Assembly: GCA_003426165.1 (NCBI GenBank)
Contig: QUAH01000008.1
Span: 79,143 to 143,142, forward strand
Length of the DNA stretch: 64,000 nt
Source: Candidatus Saccharicenans subterraneus
GTDB taxonomy: Bacteria; Acidobacteriota; Aminicenantia; Aminicenantales; Saccharicenantaceae
Direction of reading: 5' to 3'
The position numbers and the translations under genes were made by a program. Below the pieces are notes generated by a model. It was not told where the DNA came from and made no database searches. It saw only the letters and a program-made list of their open reading frames with translations. This document shows positions 30,616-40,526 of this stretch, one piece after another. The stretch's first letter is position 1. Every line of letters begins with the position of its first letter.

Positions 30616-31140
30616 CAGAACCTCCGCAGATATTAATAGCCAATTAAGATACTTCATTTCTGCCAGAATATTCAACCCGATTCTCCTGCGGCCTATAAAT
30701 ATGACCCCGCATTCCAGACTCCCACGGTGACACGGGTCCTCGATTCTGCCCACGGCATTAATATAAGGTCATGCTGTCCAGCCCCGCCTCTTCTAATCTT
30801 TCCGTTGCCTAAAATAAGGAATGCCGGAGCAATGTCCGTCTGAATCTTGACTCTGCCGTCTTTTCCCTTCCGATATCGAAACCCAACACAACTTTCTTAT
30901 TGATCCATGTCCTGCCTCTCTTCCCCGCTTTCAATTATTGAACTCCCTGTCGCTTCTTGCTGGAATTACCGCCCGCCACCAACTCCCGACAGCCCCTGAC
31001 AAAGCCCCCATTCAGTCTGTATATCAGGATAATCGTTCTCCTTCCTGGGGCCAGCTCCCTGCCAGTCGGCTATAAAAAATTCCGCTTCCCGGAAACTTTC
31101 TTAACCCGTCAACCATCGCCCTACGCCAAAGACCGGGAGT

Positions 31141-31169
31141 TTGACGAAGGGTCGGTCTTCTGGTATAAA
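31141..31169 (+). promoter_or_regulatory. sigma-70-type promoter upstream of DMT transporter
   Basis: TTGACG (31141-31146) - N17 - TATAAA (31164-31169). Confidence 0.55.
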
Positions 31170-31229
31170 GCCTTTTAAGTTTCCCGCGGGAAACCTGATT
31201 TCTGCTGGTTAAAAAATCCGGGACTGCTG

Positions 31230-32126
31230 ATGGAAAACATTATATATTCAGGAGAATGGCTGGCCCTGGCCTCGGCCGTGGTCTGGGCCGTGGCCGTCAT
31301 CCTTTTCAGGATAAGCGGCTTCAGCCTGCATCCCCTGGGCATTAACCTCGGCAAGAACCTGTTTGCCCTGGCCCTGATTGTCCTGACGACCATAATCACC
31401 GGGGCCGGCTTCTGCCCCCAGGCCGGGTTGAAGCCGACCCTGCTCCTGCTGCTGAGTGGTTTTCTGGGCATCGCCGTCTCTGACACCCTTTTCCTGTGGA
31501 CCCTGAGACTCATCGGCGCCAGCCTGACGGCCATCGTCGACTGTGTCTATGCCCCCTTTGTTATCGGCCTGTCCTATTTGTTTCTGGGTGAAAGGTTGAC
31601 CTGGGTCCAGCTCCTGGGAGTGGTGATGATAGTTTCCGCCGTGGTCACCATTTCTGCCAGCGATACTGATAATGGCCGCGGACCGCTCACCCGGAAAAAC
31701 CTGATCCTGGGCATCATCCTGGGGATAACGGCCATGGCCTTTGTGGCCGTGGGCATTGTCATCATCAAGCCCATCCTGAAAGACGTTCCGGTGGTCTGGG
31801 CCACCGGGGTCCGCCTGGTAGGTGGGATCTTGCCCCTGATTTTCCTGCCCCTGGTCCCGGCCCGCCGCCAGGATTTCCGTCCGCTGCTCAAGCTATCAAC
31901 CTGGAAAGTCCTGGCCCCGGCTTCCTTCCTCGGAACCTACCTGTCGCTGATGTTCTGGATAGGCGGGATGAAATATACCTTTGCCTCGGTGGCCTCGGCC
32001 CTCAACCAGCTCAGCACCATTTTCATCTTCATCCTGGCCACCGTTTTCCTGAAAGAAAGGGCCACCACCTGGAGAGTCCTGGCCGTGGCCCTGGCCTTTG
32101 CCGGTGCCTTCCTGGCCACCTTCTGA
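31230..32126 (+). CDS. DMT-superfamily (EamA-like) transporter
   Basis: Ten-TM pattern with two EamA-like halves (LGERLTWVQLLGVVMIVSAVV; FLKERATTWRVLAVALAFAGAFLATF). Confidence 0.85.
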   Translation: MENIIYSGEWLALASAVVWAVAVILFRISGFSLHPLGINLGKNLFALALIVLTTIITGAGFCPQAGLKPTLLLLLSGFLGIAVSDTLFLWTLRLIGASLTAIVDCVYAPFVIGLSYLFLGERLTWVQLLGVVMIVSAVVTISASDTDNGRGPLTRKNLILGIILGITAMAFVAVGIVIIKPILKDVPVVWATGVRLVGGILPLIFLPLVPARRQDFRPLLKLSTWKVLAPASFLGTYLSLMFWIGGMKYTFASVASALNQLSTIFIFILATVFLKERATTWRVLAVALAFAGAFLATF

Positions 32127-32721
32127 TTCAATCGACATTGACCTATCTCATGACACCCGGCCAGTTCCAGACCTGCCATTTTTCTAAGGACTTTTCTTGC
32201 CTTTTACTCCCCGGTTAGAAGACCTGAAAGGATATTGAATATGTTTGCCAGGCTGAGGTTAAAGAAGCAGGAATCTCAAGGCTCATAGATACCTTTTTTC
32301 CCCTGCCGGGGAGTATTGAATTGGAAAACTTATCAGACGGGGAAATGCATACAATAAACGTTTCTTGCTCTGCGCCTTACACCCGGGAATTCCTGGTTTT
32401 TCTCAAACAGTAATTATATGGCAAACCAAGAAAGCGAATTTCATTTTTCTAAGAATAGAAACGAACAAAGCTCGGGCAACGGCGTTAATAGCATGCAGCC
32501 GATGGCCGGAGAGGATTCCGGGTCAGGGTCGCTGGCGGTGAATCTCACTCGGGCATTAATACCAGCAGGCTTTCTTTTCTCCTCATCCTTGACCACGCGC
32601 TGCTCCCGGACAACAAGACATCAGCAAAATTTACAGAAAAAACCAGAACAACCTGATTCCACCAGCCAGGTCGCGATATGCTTTCTTTCCCGATAGACCT
32701 CGCCTCCATTCCAGGCAGTTC

Positions 32722-33606
32722 TTACTGTCCACCCAGCATCAACCCAAACCAGAAATTGAACTTCTTGGGCAGGGCTTTCCGGTCGAGTTCGCCGCCGCCG
32801 CGGTCAAAGCCACCTTCCGAAGGTTCATCCCCGGACACAATCATCCTGGAATCAGTACCCGTAGCCCTGGTGGCGGACTCCGCCCTCCTGGTCATGAGTT
32901 CTTTCTTCATTTCCTCGGTCAACCCACCCCACTCGATACCCAGGTTGATGGGTTTACCCGGCTCCACCAGGGGCGGCAGCCCGGGAGATGGTTGCAACGG
33001 AATCTTGAATTCAAAAACCGCTTTCTGGAATCCCCCCTGGCCCGGGGCAGCGGGACCGGGCCCCCTTCTGGCCCGTTCAACCCGGCCGCGGAAAATGGCC
33101 GGCTCGAACCTCTGGCCTTTTACCTTCTGCAGGTCCGCCTTGAATTTCTTTCCGACCGGCTCGCCCTCATAGAGGTTGTACATTTTTTTCTCTCTGATCT
33201 GGGCTTTTCTTTCCTCGGTTAACTTCTCTCCGAGAGCCTCCATCCGGGCAATGGCTTCATCGGCCGTGATCACTCTTTTTATAAAGTGAAAACCGACATC
33301 CTTGCTTTTCTTCCCGCCCTGGCTCAGATAGACGAAAACACCGCCCTGGTCAGCCGTGCTCAGGCCCTCCTGGGTATTGAAAACCAGTATCAGGTACAGG
33401 TGCCCGCTATCATGGGCCACGGCATAATCAACACCGGCTTTTTTGAAGTTCACAAAATTGGCCCCTTCCCAGTCACCTGGCTGACCGTCTATCTGCTTGG
33501 GCTCGGTCACGGCCTGGCTCTTATAGGCCGCCTCCTGGGCCGCGGCCGAAATGAACAGGCCGAGCATCAGGAAACACAATGCGGGAAATATCGCCTTCTT
33601 TTTCAT
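32722..33606 (-). CDS. secreted protein with CBM9/DOMON-like beta-sandwich domain, unknown function
   Basis: Signal peptide MKKKAIFPALCFLMLGLFISAAAQ; PKQIDGQPGDWEGANFVNFKKAGVDYAVAHDSGHLYLILVF resembles CBM9-like domains; start by RBS (ORF opens at 33795). Confidence 0.6.
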   Translation of the reverse strand: MKKKAIFPALCFLMLGLFISAAAQEAAYKSQAVTEPKQIDGQPGDWEGANFVNFKKAGVDYAVAHDSGHLYLILVFNTQEGLSTADQGGVFVYLSQGGKKSKDVGFHFIKRVITADEAIARMEALGEKLTEERKAQIREKKMYNLYEGEPVGKKFKADLQKVKGQRFEPAIFRGRVERARRGPGPAAPGQGGFQKAVFEFKIPLQPSPGLPPLVEPGKPINLGIEWGGLTEEMKKELMTRRAESATRATGTDSRMIVSGDEPSEGGFDRGGGELDRKALPKKFNFWFGLMLGGQ

Positions 33607-33773
33607 CCTGGCCTCTCCTGAAAAAAATCTCAATCTGTCAAGATTATACCCGAACCGGGATAAAAATAGAAACGATTTTCCACGTCGGTAACCAGAGTGA
33701 AACCCTGATTTGCCCCTACCCCGGTTTTGTCCTATAATCCAGGAGGATTTCATAAATTTTTCTGGCCGAAGGC

Positions 33774-33801
33774 TTGACCTTCGCCCGCTCTGCATTATTA
33801 T
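33774..33801 (+). promoter_or_regulatory. sigma-70-type promoter upstream of phosphofructokinase
   Basis: TTGACC (33774-33779) - N16 - TATTAT (33796-33801). Confidence 0.55.
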
Positions 33802-33845
33802 ATCTGGTTGAAATTTCAGGTATAACCTAAAGAAGGAGAACTGCC

Positions 33846-35054
33846 ATGGCCAGAGAAATGAACCGGCCGGTTAAAGGCGTGATCGGCATCCTGACCGGAG
33901 GCGGCGATGTCCCCGGCCTCAACCCGGCCATCAGGGCCGTCACCATCAGGGCCATCAAGGAAGGCTACCGGGTCATAGGCATCCGCCGGGGCTGGGCCGG
34001 CCTGGTGGAAATGATCCGTGACAAGGATGCCCCCAACCATGAATTCTACACCGAGCTGACCGAAGAGGTGGTCAACAAGGCCGGACGCACCGGCGGCACC
34101 TTCCTTCATACTTCCCGCACCCGCCCCAGCAACATCCCCGCCGTTAACGTCCCGGCCCATCTTCGCGACAAGTATAACCAGAAAGTAAACGACCTGACCG
34201 ACGAGGTGCTGAAAAACCTGGAGTTCCTCGGAATCAACTACCTCATCCCCATCGGCGGCGACGACACCCTGAGCTACGCCGTCCAGCTGCACAAGCTGGG
34301 GGTCAAGGTTATCGCCATACCCAAGACCATGGACAACGACGTCCCAGGCACCGATTACTGCATCGGCTTTTCCACCTGTGTTACCCGGACCATCAGCCTG
34401 ACCCATTCCCTGCGGACCACGGCCGGATCGCACGAGCGGTTCCTGGTGATTGAGGTCTTCGGCCGATACGCGGGCTACACCGCCCTGCTGCCGGCCATGG
34501 CCGGAGCCGCCGACCGCTGCGTCATCCCCGAATACAAGTTTAACATCGAAAGGCTGTGCGAGCTGATGAGCGAGGACCGGGCCAACAACCCCAGCCATTA
34601 CTCGGTGGTCCTGGTTTCGGAAGGAGCCGCCTTCGAAGGCGAAGACATGATCTTCGAAAGCGACGAAACCGACATGTACGGCCACAAGAAGCTGGGCGGC
34701 ATCGGCGACCGGGTGTCCAGCATGCTCAAGGAAGTTTCGCCCAGGTTCAACCACGGCCGCCGGATCAATGTCATCAACCAGAAGCTCGGCTACCTGGTGC
34801 GCTGCGGCGACCCGGACGCCATGGACTCGCTGGTGCCCATGGCCTACGGCAACCTGGCCCTGGACCTGGTGCTGGAAAACCGGACCGGGCGCATGGTCTG
34901 CCTGCGCAACGGCGAGTACGACCACGTCCCGCTGGATGTGGTCACCAGCTACAAGAAACGCATCGATGTCGACAAGTACTACGACCGGGACCGGCTGCGG
35001 CCGCTCTACAAGAATTTTTACAAGAAGCCCTTCATGATCCTGACCGCCGACTGA
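33846..35054 (+). CDS. 6-phosphofructokinase, sequence motifs of the PPi-dependent type
   Basis: GILTGGGDVPGLNPAIR, PIGGDDTLSYA, IAIPKTMDNDVPGTDYCIGFSTC, PFK signature ERFLVIEVFGRYAGYTAL. Confidence 0.92.
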   Translation: MAREMNRPVKGVIGILTGGGDVPGLNPAIRAVTIRAIKEGYRVIGIRRGWAGLVEMIRDKDAPNHEFYTELTEEVVNKAGRTGGTFLHTSRTRPSNIPAVNVPAHLRDKYNQKVNDLTDEVLKNLEFLGINYLIPIGGDDTLSYAVQLHKLGVKVIAIPKTMDNDVPGTDYCIGFSTCVTRTISLTHSLRTTAGSHERFLVIEVFGRYAGYTALLPAMAGAADRCVIPEYKFNIERLCELMSEDRANNPSHYSVVLVSEGAAFEGEDMIFESDETDMYGHKKLGGIGDRVSSMLKEVSPRFNHGRRINVINQKLGYLVRCGDPDAMDSLVPMAYGNLALDLVLENRTGRMVCLRNGEYDHVPLDVVTSYKKRIDVDKYYDRDRLRPLYKNFYKKPFMILTAD

Positions 35055-35156
35055 GGTCACCGGAGCGAGTCTGTCCATCGGAAATTTTTCATTAGCCCGG
35101 CCGGCCGCTTTTATGGTATAAAACTGCTGTAAACACCGACTGAGAAAGGAGCGCGG

Positions 35157-35495
35157 ATGAGCTCAAAAAGCGGTGACGGTCGAATTTTCTGGGGCCTGTT
35201 CCTGGTAATCATCGGGTTGCTCTTTCTCCTGGAGCAACTGGAGTACCTGGACATCGGCCGCATCATTTCCACCTACTGGCCGGCCATCTTCATCCTGATC
35301 GGCCTGTCCATTTTCATCGGCAACGGCTTCAAGCGATCCAACGAGGCCCTGTTCATGATCATCTTTGGCACCTTCCTCCTTCTGATTAAATTCCATATTA
35401 TCGACAGGCACATCTGGCGCTATCTCTGGCCGGTGCTGCTCATGGCCCTGGGGCTGTGGATAATGTTCAAGCCGCGGGCCAGAAGCAAGGGCTGA
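35157..35495 (+). CDS. LiaI/LiaF-like transmembrane domain protein
   Basis: IFWGLFLVIIGLLFLLEQLEYLDIGRIISTYWPAIFILIGLSIFI, typical LiaI_LiaF-like TM repeat. Confidence 0.75.
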   Translation: MSSKSGDGRIFWGLFLVIIGLLFLLEQLEYLDIGRIISTYWPAIFILIGLSIFIGNGFKRSNEALFMIIFGTFLLLIKFHIIDRHIWRYLWPVLLMALGLWIMFKPRARSKG

Positions 35496-35522
35496 ATTCC
35501 AATTAACCCGAGGAGAGGCGAG

Positions 35523-36317
35523 ATGAGAAAAGTGCTGCTGTGGTTGCTGGCCATAATCATCACCCTGGGTTCGGCCGTTTACCAGCGTATGACCGGGCCG
35601 ACCTATCCCTTCCGGGGAAAGACCGTTTTTCTCGGTCAGGAAATAAAATATAAGCTGCCCCGAAGCGCCGAGGCTACCGGTAACTGCCAGGTTGTGGTCA
35701 ACCTGCCCGCCAACCTAAGCGGGCAGGTCCAGGGCTTTCTCCAGTTCAAGCGGCATAAGAGCGACACCCCCTGGAACATCCTGGCCATGAAACAGGAAGA
35801 TAACAGGCTGGTGGGCTTCCTGCCCAAGCAGCCGCCGGCCGGCAAGCTGGAATACCTGGTTCACCTGGTGAGCGGCTCTCAGGAAATCTCGCTCACCGGA
35901 GAAAAACCGGTCATCATCAGGTTCAAGGGCCGGGTGGCCCCGGGCATTCTCATTGCCCATGTCATCGTCATGTTCCTGGCCATGCTGCTGGCCGTCCGTT
36001 CCGGGCTGGCCGCCCTGAACAAGAAGGAAGACCCGACCCGGCTCACCAAGTGGACCGCGGTGCTATTCTTCATCGGCGGTTTTATCCTGGGAGCCATAGT
36101 TCAAAAAATGGCCTTCGGCGTTTTCTGGAGCGGCTTTCCGCTGGGGACTGACCTAACCGATACCAAAACCCTGGTGGCCATGCTGGCCTGGATTGCGGCC
36201 CTGGCCTCCGGGCGGCGGACACAGCCGAAAAGGGGCTGGGTGCTGGCTGCCTCCATCATTACCCTGCTAATTTATCTCATTCCCCATTCGCTGTTCGGCT
36301 CAGAACTTAAGTGGTAG
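35523..36317 (+). CDS. conserved-type membrane protein of unknown function
   Basis: N-terminal signal/TM, extracytoplasmic beta-rich segment, four C-terminal TM helices. Confidence 0.6.
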   Translation: MRKVLLWLLAIIITLGSAVYQRMTGPTYPFRGKTVFLGQEIKYKLPRSAEATGNCQVVVNLPANLSGQVQGFLQFKRHKSDTPWNILAMKQEDNRLVGFLPKQPPAGKLEYLVHLVSGSQEISLTGEKPVIIRFKGRVAPGILIAHVIVMFLAMLLAVRSGLAALNKKEDPTRLTKWTAVLFFIGGFILGAIVQKMAFGVFWSGFPLGTDLTDTKTLVAMLAWIAALASGRRTQPKRGWVLAASIITLLIYLIPHSLFGSELKW

Positions 36318-36908
36318 GCCGCTCGGTATCGAGTTTTTAGCTGCGGATAATCAGAGAGCACAATAAAATCATAGAGCGAATCACTCTTCCCAGGGGAAAT
36401 ACCTTAACCAAACCATTTCCGGGTAAATGGCCAAATTATTTTTCCAGTTGGTTCAGGACCTTTCGGTATTCAATGTCCCGTTGCGGTAAGAACAATTGAG
36501 CCAGCCGGGAACTTTAAAAAAAAAGAAAGCTGACCAGGGGGAAAGCCGCTTCACTGCCACGCCTAAAGAGACCCCGAACTTAAGCGTGAGCGAAGCAGTC
36601 CTGAAAAATTCAAATGGCAGAAAAACTGACGCCAGCGGAATCTTAGCCAGAAGAGCCGGAGTCGATCGGCCAAAATTGAACAAACCTGATGGAATGAATC
36701 TAACTTCTTAAAGACAAAATATTCTGAGATTGGCCCGCGGGTTAATAAAATTCGATCGCTGACCCGAGCTTATTTATTAAAATCACAGGTCGGTTAGTCT
36801 CACAGGCTGGCTGGTGAGGAGCCAAGGTTTTTAAGGAAAAGGAAGCGGGGCTAAGGAGGATCCCTCTCCAGCCAGCAATTTGATTATAGTTTACAGATTT
36901 CGGCGGTG

Positions 36909-37685
36909 TCAACTGAAATCTTTGCTTTGAGTTAATTTTCTGACAATTGCCAAGAGCTCTCTTTCATCCCCGACATAAAAATCGGCCCTGACCCCCCGGT
37001 TGTGGGCGTTTCGGTAAAGGATGAACATGACTTTATGGTCATTTTCCCGGTTGAAATTCTGCACCATCTGACTGTCGGCCAGGGTGTCGCCGAGGTAAAA
37101 GGCCGGGCTGGAATGACCGCACTTTTCCAGGAGAAGCTGTAGCGGATAGGGCGACGGTTTTCGGGTCTCGATCGAAGGTAAGTCATCCTCGGCGATGATA
37201 AAATCAAAAAACCCGTAGAGTGAATATTTTTTAAAGGTGTAATCCAGGTCTTCCCTCGTCCGCCCGGTGATCACGGCCATGGTTCGGGCCAGGGATCTTA
37301 TTTCAGCCAGAGTTTCCCGGCAGATGTTCAGTTGCTCCAGGGGACGAAACTGCCGGTACAACGCTTCGAATTTATCTACGAGCAGTCCGTAATCAGGAAG
37401 CTCTATTCCGGTGTCGGCGGCCAGGGCATAGATTTTTCGGAAGTCGGGCGGCCCGGATGAAAGCCGGCCCACAAAATCCTCATAGTTCAGGTGGCTTCGG
37501 TAAAAAAGAATGCCGGCCAGGGTGGCATCCCAGTCGTTGTTCAGGTTCAAGCTGAATTTCAACCTGAGCAAGAGTTCCGGGTCAACCGGCGCCTTGATAA
37601 AAGATGACACGGTTTCAGACAGAGCCCGGTAATAACTCTGGCTGACTTCCACCAGCACGCCGTCAACGTCAAAGCAAGCTAACAT
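36909..37685 (-). CDS. HAD-superfamily (subfamily IA-like) hydrolase
   Basis: CFDVDGVLVEVS, AVITGRTREDLDY, FYLGDTLADSQM. Confidence 0.85.
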   Translation of the reverse strand: MLACFDVDGVLVEVSQSYYRALSETVSSFIKAPVDPELLLRLKFSLNLNNDWDATLAGILFYRSHLNYEDFVGRLSSGPPDFRKIYALAADTGIELPDYGLLVDKFEALYRQFRPLEQLNICRETLAEIRSLARTMAVITGRTREDLDYTFKKYSLYGFFDFIIAEDDLPSIETRKPSPYPLQLLLEKCGHSSPAFYLGDTLADSQMVQNFNRENDHKVMFILYRNAHNRGVRADFYVGDERELLAIVRKLTQSKDFS

Positions 37686-37814
37686 TTCTTCCTATTCCCG
37701 GGCCAGCCTAACCCGGACAAAAAATTTTTCGGTTGGCGCTTTTTTCAAACCCTGGCCCGAAAACTGCGCCCGGCAAGCAGAAAAAGGTTATAATAAGAAA
37801 AGGCTTTAGGCAAG

Positions 37815-38483
37815 ATGAAACTCGAGCAATTGCTATACCCGGAAAATGTCGACCGGGCCCGGGAGGTCCAGGTTCAACTTCTGAAAAAACTGAAACTGGT
37901 TCCCCTGCGAAAACAACCCCGCTTCCTGGCTGCGGTCGACGCCGCCTTTACCGACGAGCTGGTCCTGGCCGCGGTCTGCCTGTTTTCCTTTCCGGAGCTG
38001 GAGCTCCTGGAGGAGAAAACCGGAGCAGAGCCGGTAAAGTTCCCCTACATTCCCGGTTTCCTATCATTCCGGGAAGGACCGGCCATCTACCGGACCCTGC
38101 TCAAGCTGGGGCGAAAACCCGACCTGCTGCTCATCGACGGCCAGGGCATTGCCCACCCCCGCCGGCTGGGAATCGCCACCTTCCTCGGGATAATTATGAA
38201 GACGCCCAGCGTCGGTTGCGCCAAGTCCCACCTGGTCGGGGATTTCAAGCCACCCGGCCGGGCCGCCGGCAGTTACAGCGAACTCACTCACCGCGGCGAG
38301 CTGGTCGGCTACGTGTTGCGCAGCCGGACGGCGGTGAGGCCGATTTTTATCTCGCCCGGCCACCTGGTAAATCACCAGGACGCCCTGAACCTGGTCCGGT
38401 GTTGCCTGAAGGGCTTTCGGGTGCCCGAACCACTAAGACGGGCTCACCAGCTGACCCAGAAGCTGAAACGGGCTCAAAAATAA
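37815..38483 (+). CDS. nfi: endonuclease V (deoxyinosine 3'-endonuclease)
   Basis: LAAVDAAFTDE, YIPGFLSFREGPAI, LLLIDGQGIAHPRRLGIATFLG, VGCAKSHLVG; TATAAT at 37789-37794. Confidence 0.92.
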   Translation: MKLEQLLYPENVDRAREVQVQLLKKLKLVPLRKQPRFLAAVDAAFTDELVLAAVCLFSFPELELLEEKTGAEPVKFPYIPGFLSFREGPAIYRTLLKLGRKPDLLLIDGQGIAHPRRLGIATFLGIIMKTPSVGCAKSHLVGDFKPPGRAAGSYSELTHRGELVGYVLRSRTAVRPIFISPGHLVNHQDALNLVRCCLKGFRVPEPLRRAHQLTQKLKRAQK

Positions 38484-38597
38484 GGGGCAGGCGATTAACC
38501 CGCTGGTTTGGGGATAACTTTGATCACGGGAAGGCTCAGTTAACAGAACAGGCCCGAGCAGGTGTGCATCATAACGGGGGAATTTAGGAAATAAGTG

Positions 38598-38615
38598 GAA
38601 AAATGACTGGCCCGG
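38598..38615 (+). repeat. 18-bp direct repeat copy 1 (GAAAAATGACTGGCCCGG)
   Basis: Exact match to 38669-38686. Confidence 0.8.
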
Positions 38616-38668
38616 CTTGCTTTATAACCAGTTAATTAAGTATATACCGCCGGATTAAGTATATAAAT

Positions 38669-38686
38669 GAAAAATGACTGGCCCGG
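38669..38686 (+). repeat. 18-bp direct repeat copy 2 (GAAAAATGACTGGCCCGG)
   Basis: Exact match to 38598-38615. Confidence 0.8.
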
Positions 38687-38901
38687 GAAGGCTAAAAAGT
38701 TGTGGTCCGGTCTCGGCATTATTAGTTCCCACCTTAATTCATTAATTATCAATAAGTTGCCCTATTTCTCTCCTCTCCTTGCTTGCGCCGGTTAACATTT
38801 TTGTCCCAAGAATTTTAATCGCGGCCCGAGATTACCCTTTAGCCGGGCCCGCAACTCTTCCAGCTAAAGTGGGGTTTTAACCAAGAATTAATAAATTTTA
38901 C

Positions 38902-38929
38902 TTGATTTTCCGGAAAAGATGCCTATATT
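38902..38929 (+). promoter_or_regulatory. candidate promoter of the sigma factor gene
   Basis: TTGATT (38902-38907) - N16 - TATATT (38924-38929). Confidence 0.45.
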
Positions 38930-38971
38930 TATAGTATTCCGATAGGAATTATAGGAATTAGGAGGACCTCA

Positions 38972-40399
38972 ATGATTGATAACATAGATAACCTGGAATC
39001 GAGAGACAAAGAACTTCGTTCTCTGCTGAGGCTCAAGACCGCCACCCCGGGCGAGGGCGACGAATACCCGGCCCTGCTCGAGGACACGGTCCGGGGTTTT
39101 CAGCCCGGCTCGGCCGCCGAACTCCTGGCCGCTGACGGCCGTATGCCGGTCGACCTGGTAAAAATTTACCTGCATGACATGGGAAGCTACGTCCTTCTTT
39201 CCCGCGAGGGCGAGCTGGAGCTGGCCCGGAAGATGGAGAAGGGCGACCGGGAAACCGTCAAGGCCTTCCTGCAGACTCCCCTGGCCCTGGAAGAAATAAA
39301 ACAGCTTCACCGGCTATTGAAAAGCCAGCCCGAGCTGATTGCCCGCTGGTTCAACCTTCCTGAAAATGATTTCAACCCCAGGAACCTCAAGAAGGTGCAC
39401 CGCCGGGCCATCGCCCAGCTGGAAGAAATCAAGAACCTGGCCTCCCGCCTGAACAGGCTTCCGGCCAACCGCAGGTGTCGCTTTAAGAGAGCCCGCCTGG
39501 CCCTCCGGATTATGCATCTGGCCATGGAACTCGACCTGCGCTGGGATCAGAAATACGAATTAATTGAACGCATCAAGCAGAGGATTCTATCCGAAGCTGC
39601 CCGCGGCCCCGAATCCCGTAAGCAGAAATTACTGGACCTCTATGAACGGATCGAACGGGCCCAGGAGCTCAAAAAACAGGCCAAGAACGACCTGGTGGCG
39701 GCCAACCTGCGCCTGGTGGTCTCCATCGCCAAGAAATTTCAGCACCAGGGCCTGAGCCTGCTGGACCTGATCCAGGAAGGAAATTTGGGGCTAATCCGGG
39801 CCGCCGAAAAATTCGATTACCGCCGCGGGCACAAGTTCTCCACCTACGCCACCTGGTGGATAAAACAGTCCATCACCCGGGCCATCGCCGACCAGGCCCG
39901 CACGGTCAGGATGCCGGTCCACCTGGTGGAGACCATCCAGCGGATGAAGAAGACGGCCCAGCAATTATACCAGGCCAAAGGAAATGAGCCGGACGAGAAA
40001 GAACTGGCCCGAAAGATGAACCTACCGGCCAGTAAAATCCTGGAGATGGTTACCTTCTCCCAGGACCAGGTTTCCCTGGAAACTCCGGTCAACGATTCCG
40101 GCGATACCCTGCTCGGCGATTTCCTGGAAGACGACAGGACCAAGGACCCGGCCGAAGCCTGCATCCTGCAGAGCCTGAAGGACCAGTTGAAGAAGGCCTT
40201 CGAGCTGCTGTCGGAACGAGAAAAAGCCATCCTGAGCATGAGATACGGGCTGGACGAGGGGCGGGAGTACACCCTGGAAGAAATCGGCCATCACTTCAAG
40301 CTGACCAGGGAGCGCATCAGGCAGATTGAACTGCGGGCCCTGAAGAAGATCCGCCAGTCGGAGCTCGGACCCCTGCTGGCCTCCTTCCAGGCTTCGTAA
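38972..40399 (+). CDS. rpoD: RNA polymerase sigma-70 factor, RpoD/SigA type
   Basis: Region 2 [58 protein letters not shown]; region 4 [21 protein letters not shown]. Confidence 0.92.
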   Translation: MIDNIDNLESRDKELRSLLRLKTATPGEGDEYPALLEDTVRGFQPGSAAELLAADGRMPVDLVKIYLHDMGSYVLLSREGELELARKMEKGDRETVKAFLQTPLALEEIKQLHRLLKSQPELIARWFNLPENDFNPRNLKKVHRRAIAQLEEIKNLASRLNRLPANRRCRFKRARLALRIMHLAMELDLRWDQKYELIERIKQRILSEAARGPESRKQKLLDLYERIERAQELKKQAKNDLVAANLRLVVSIAKKFQHQGLSLLDLIQEGNLGLIRAAEKFDYRRGHKFSTYATWWIKQSITRAIADQARTVRMPVHLVETIQRMKKTAQQLYQAKGNEPDEKELARKMNLPASKILEMVTFSQDQVSLETPVNDSGDTLLGDFLEDDRTKDPAEACILQSLKDQLKKAFELLSEREKAILSMRYGLDEGREYTLEEIGHHFKLTRERIRQIELRALKKIRQSELGPLLASFQAS

Positions 40400-40526
40400 T
40401 TTATTTATTATCAAGCTGTTAACTGCGGGGCCGTAAATCTCGGGATTTTTTCCCGGGCATCTTGCCAAAGGATTTCATTTTTGTTAGTCTTTATTAACCA
40501 AACGCCAGGTAAGGATATTTCCCACA

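Noticed and set aside
33816-35078. 420-aa minus-strand ORF fully overlapping phosphofructokinase (and 34556..35095 +)
   Set aside because: Composition (V/D/H/Q-rich, no motifs) is typical of antisense frames of a GC-rich gene; the plus-strand PFK is unambiguous.
36453-36711. Short ORFs on both strands in the 36318-36908 gap
   Set aside because: TTG start or no RBS and low-complexity composition; no support for a gene.
37733-38587. 284-aa alternative-frame ORF over endonuclease V
   Set aside because: Pro/Gly/Arg-rich out-of-frame translation; nfi motifs are in the other frame.
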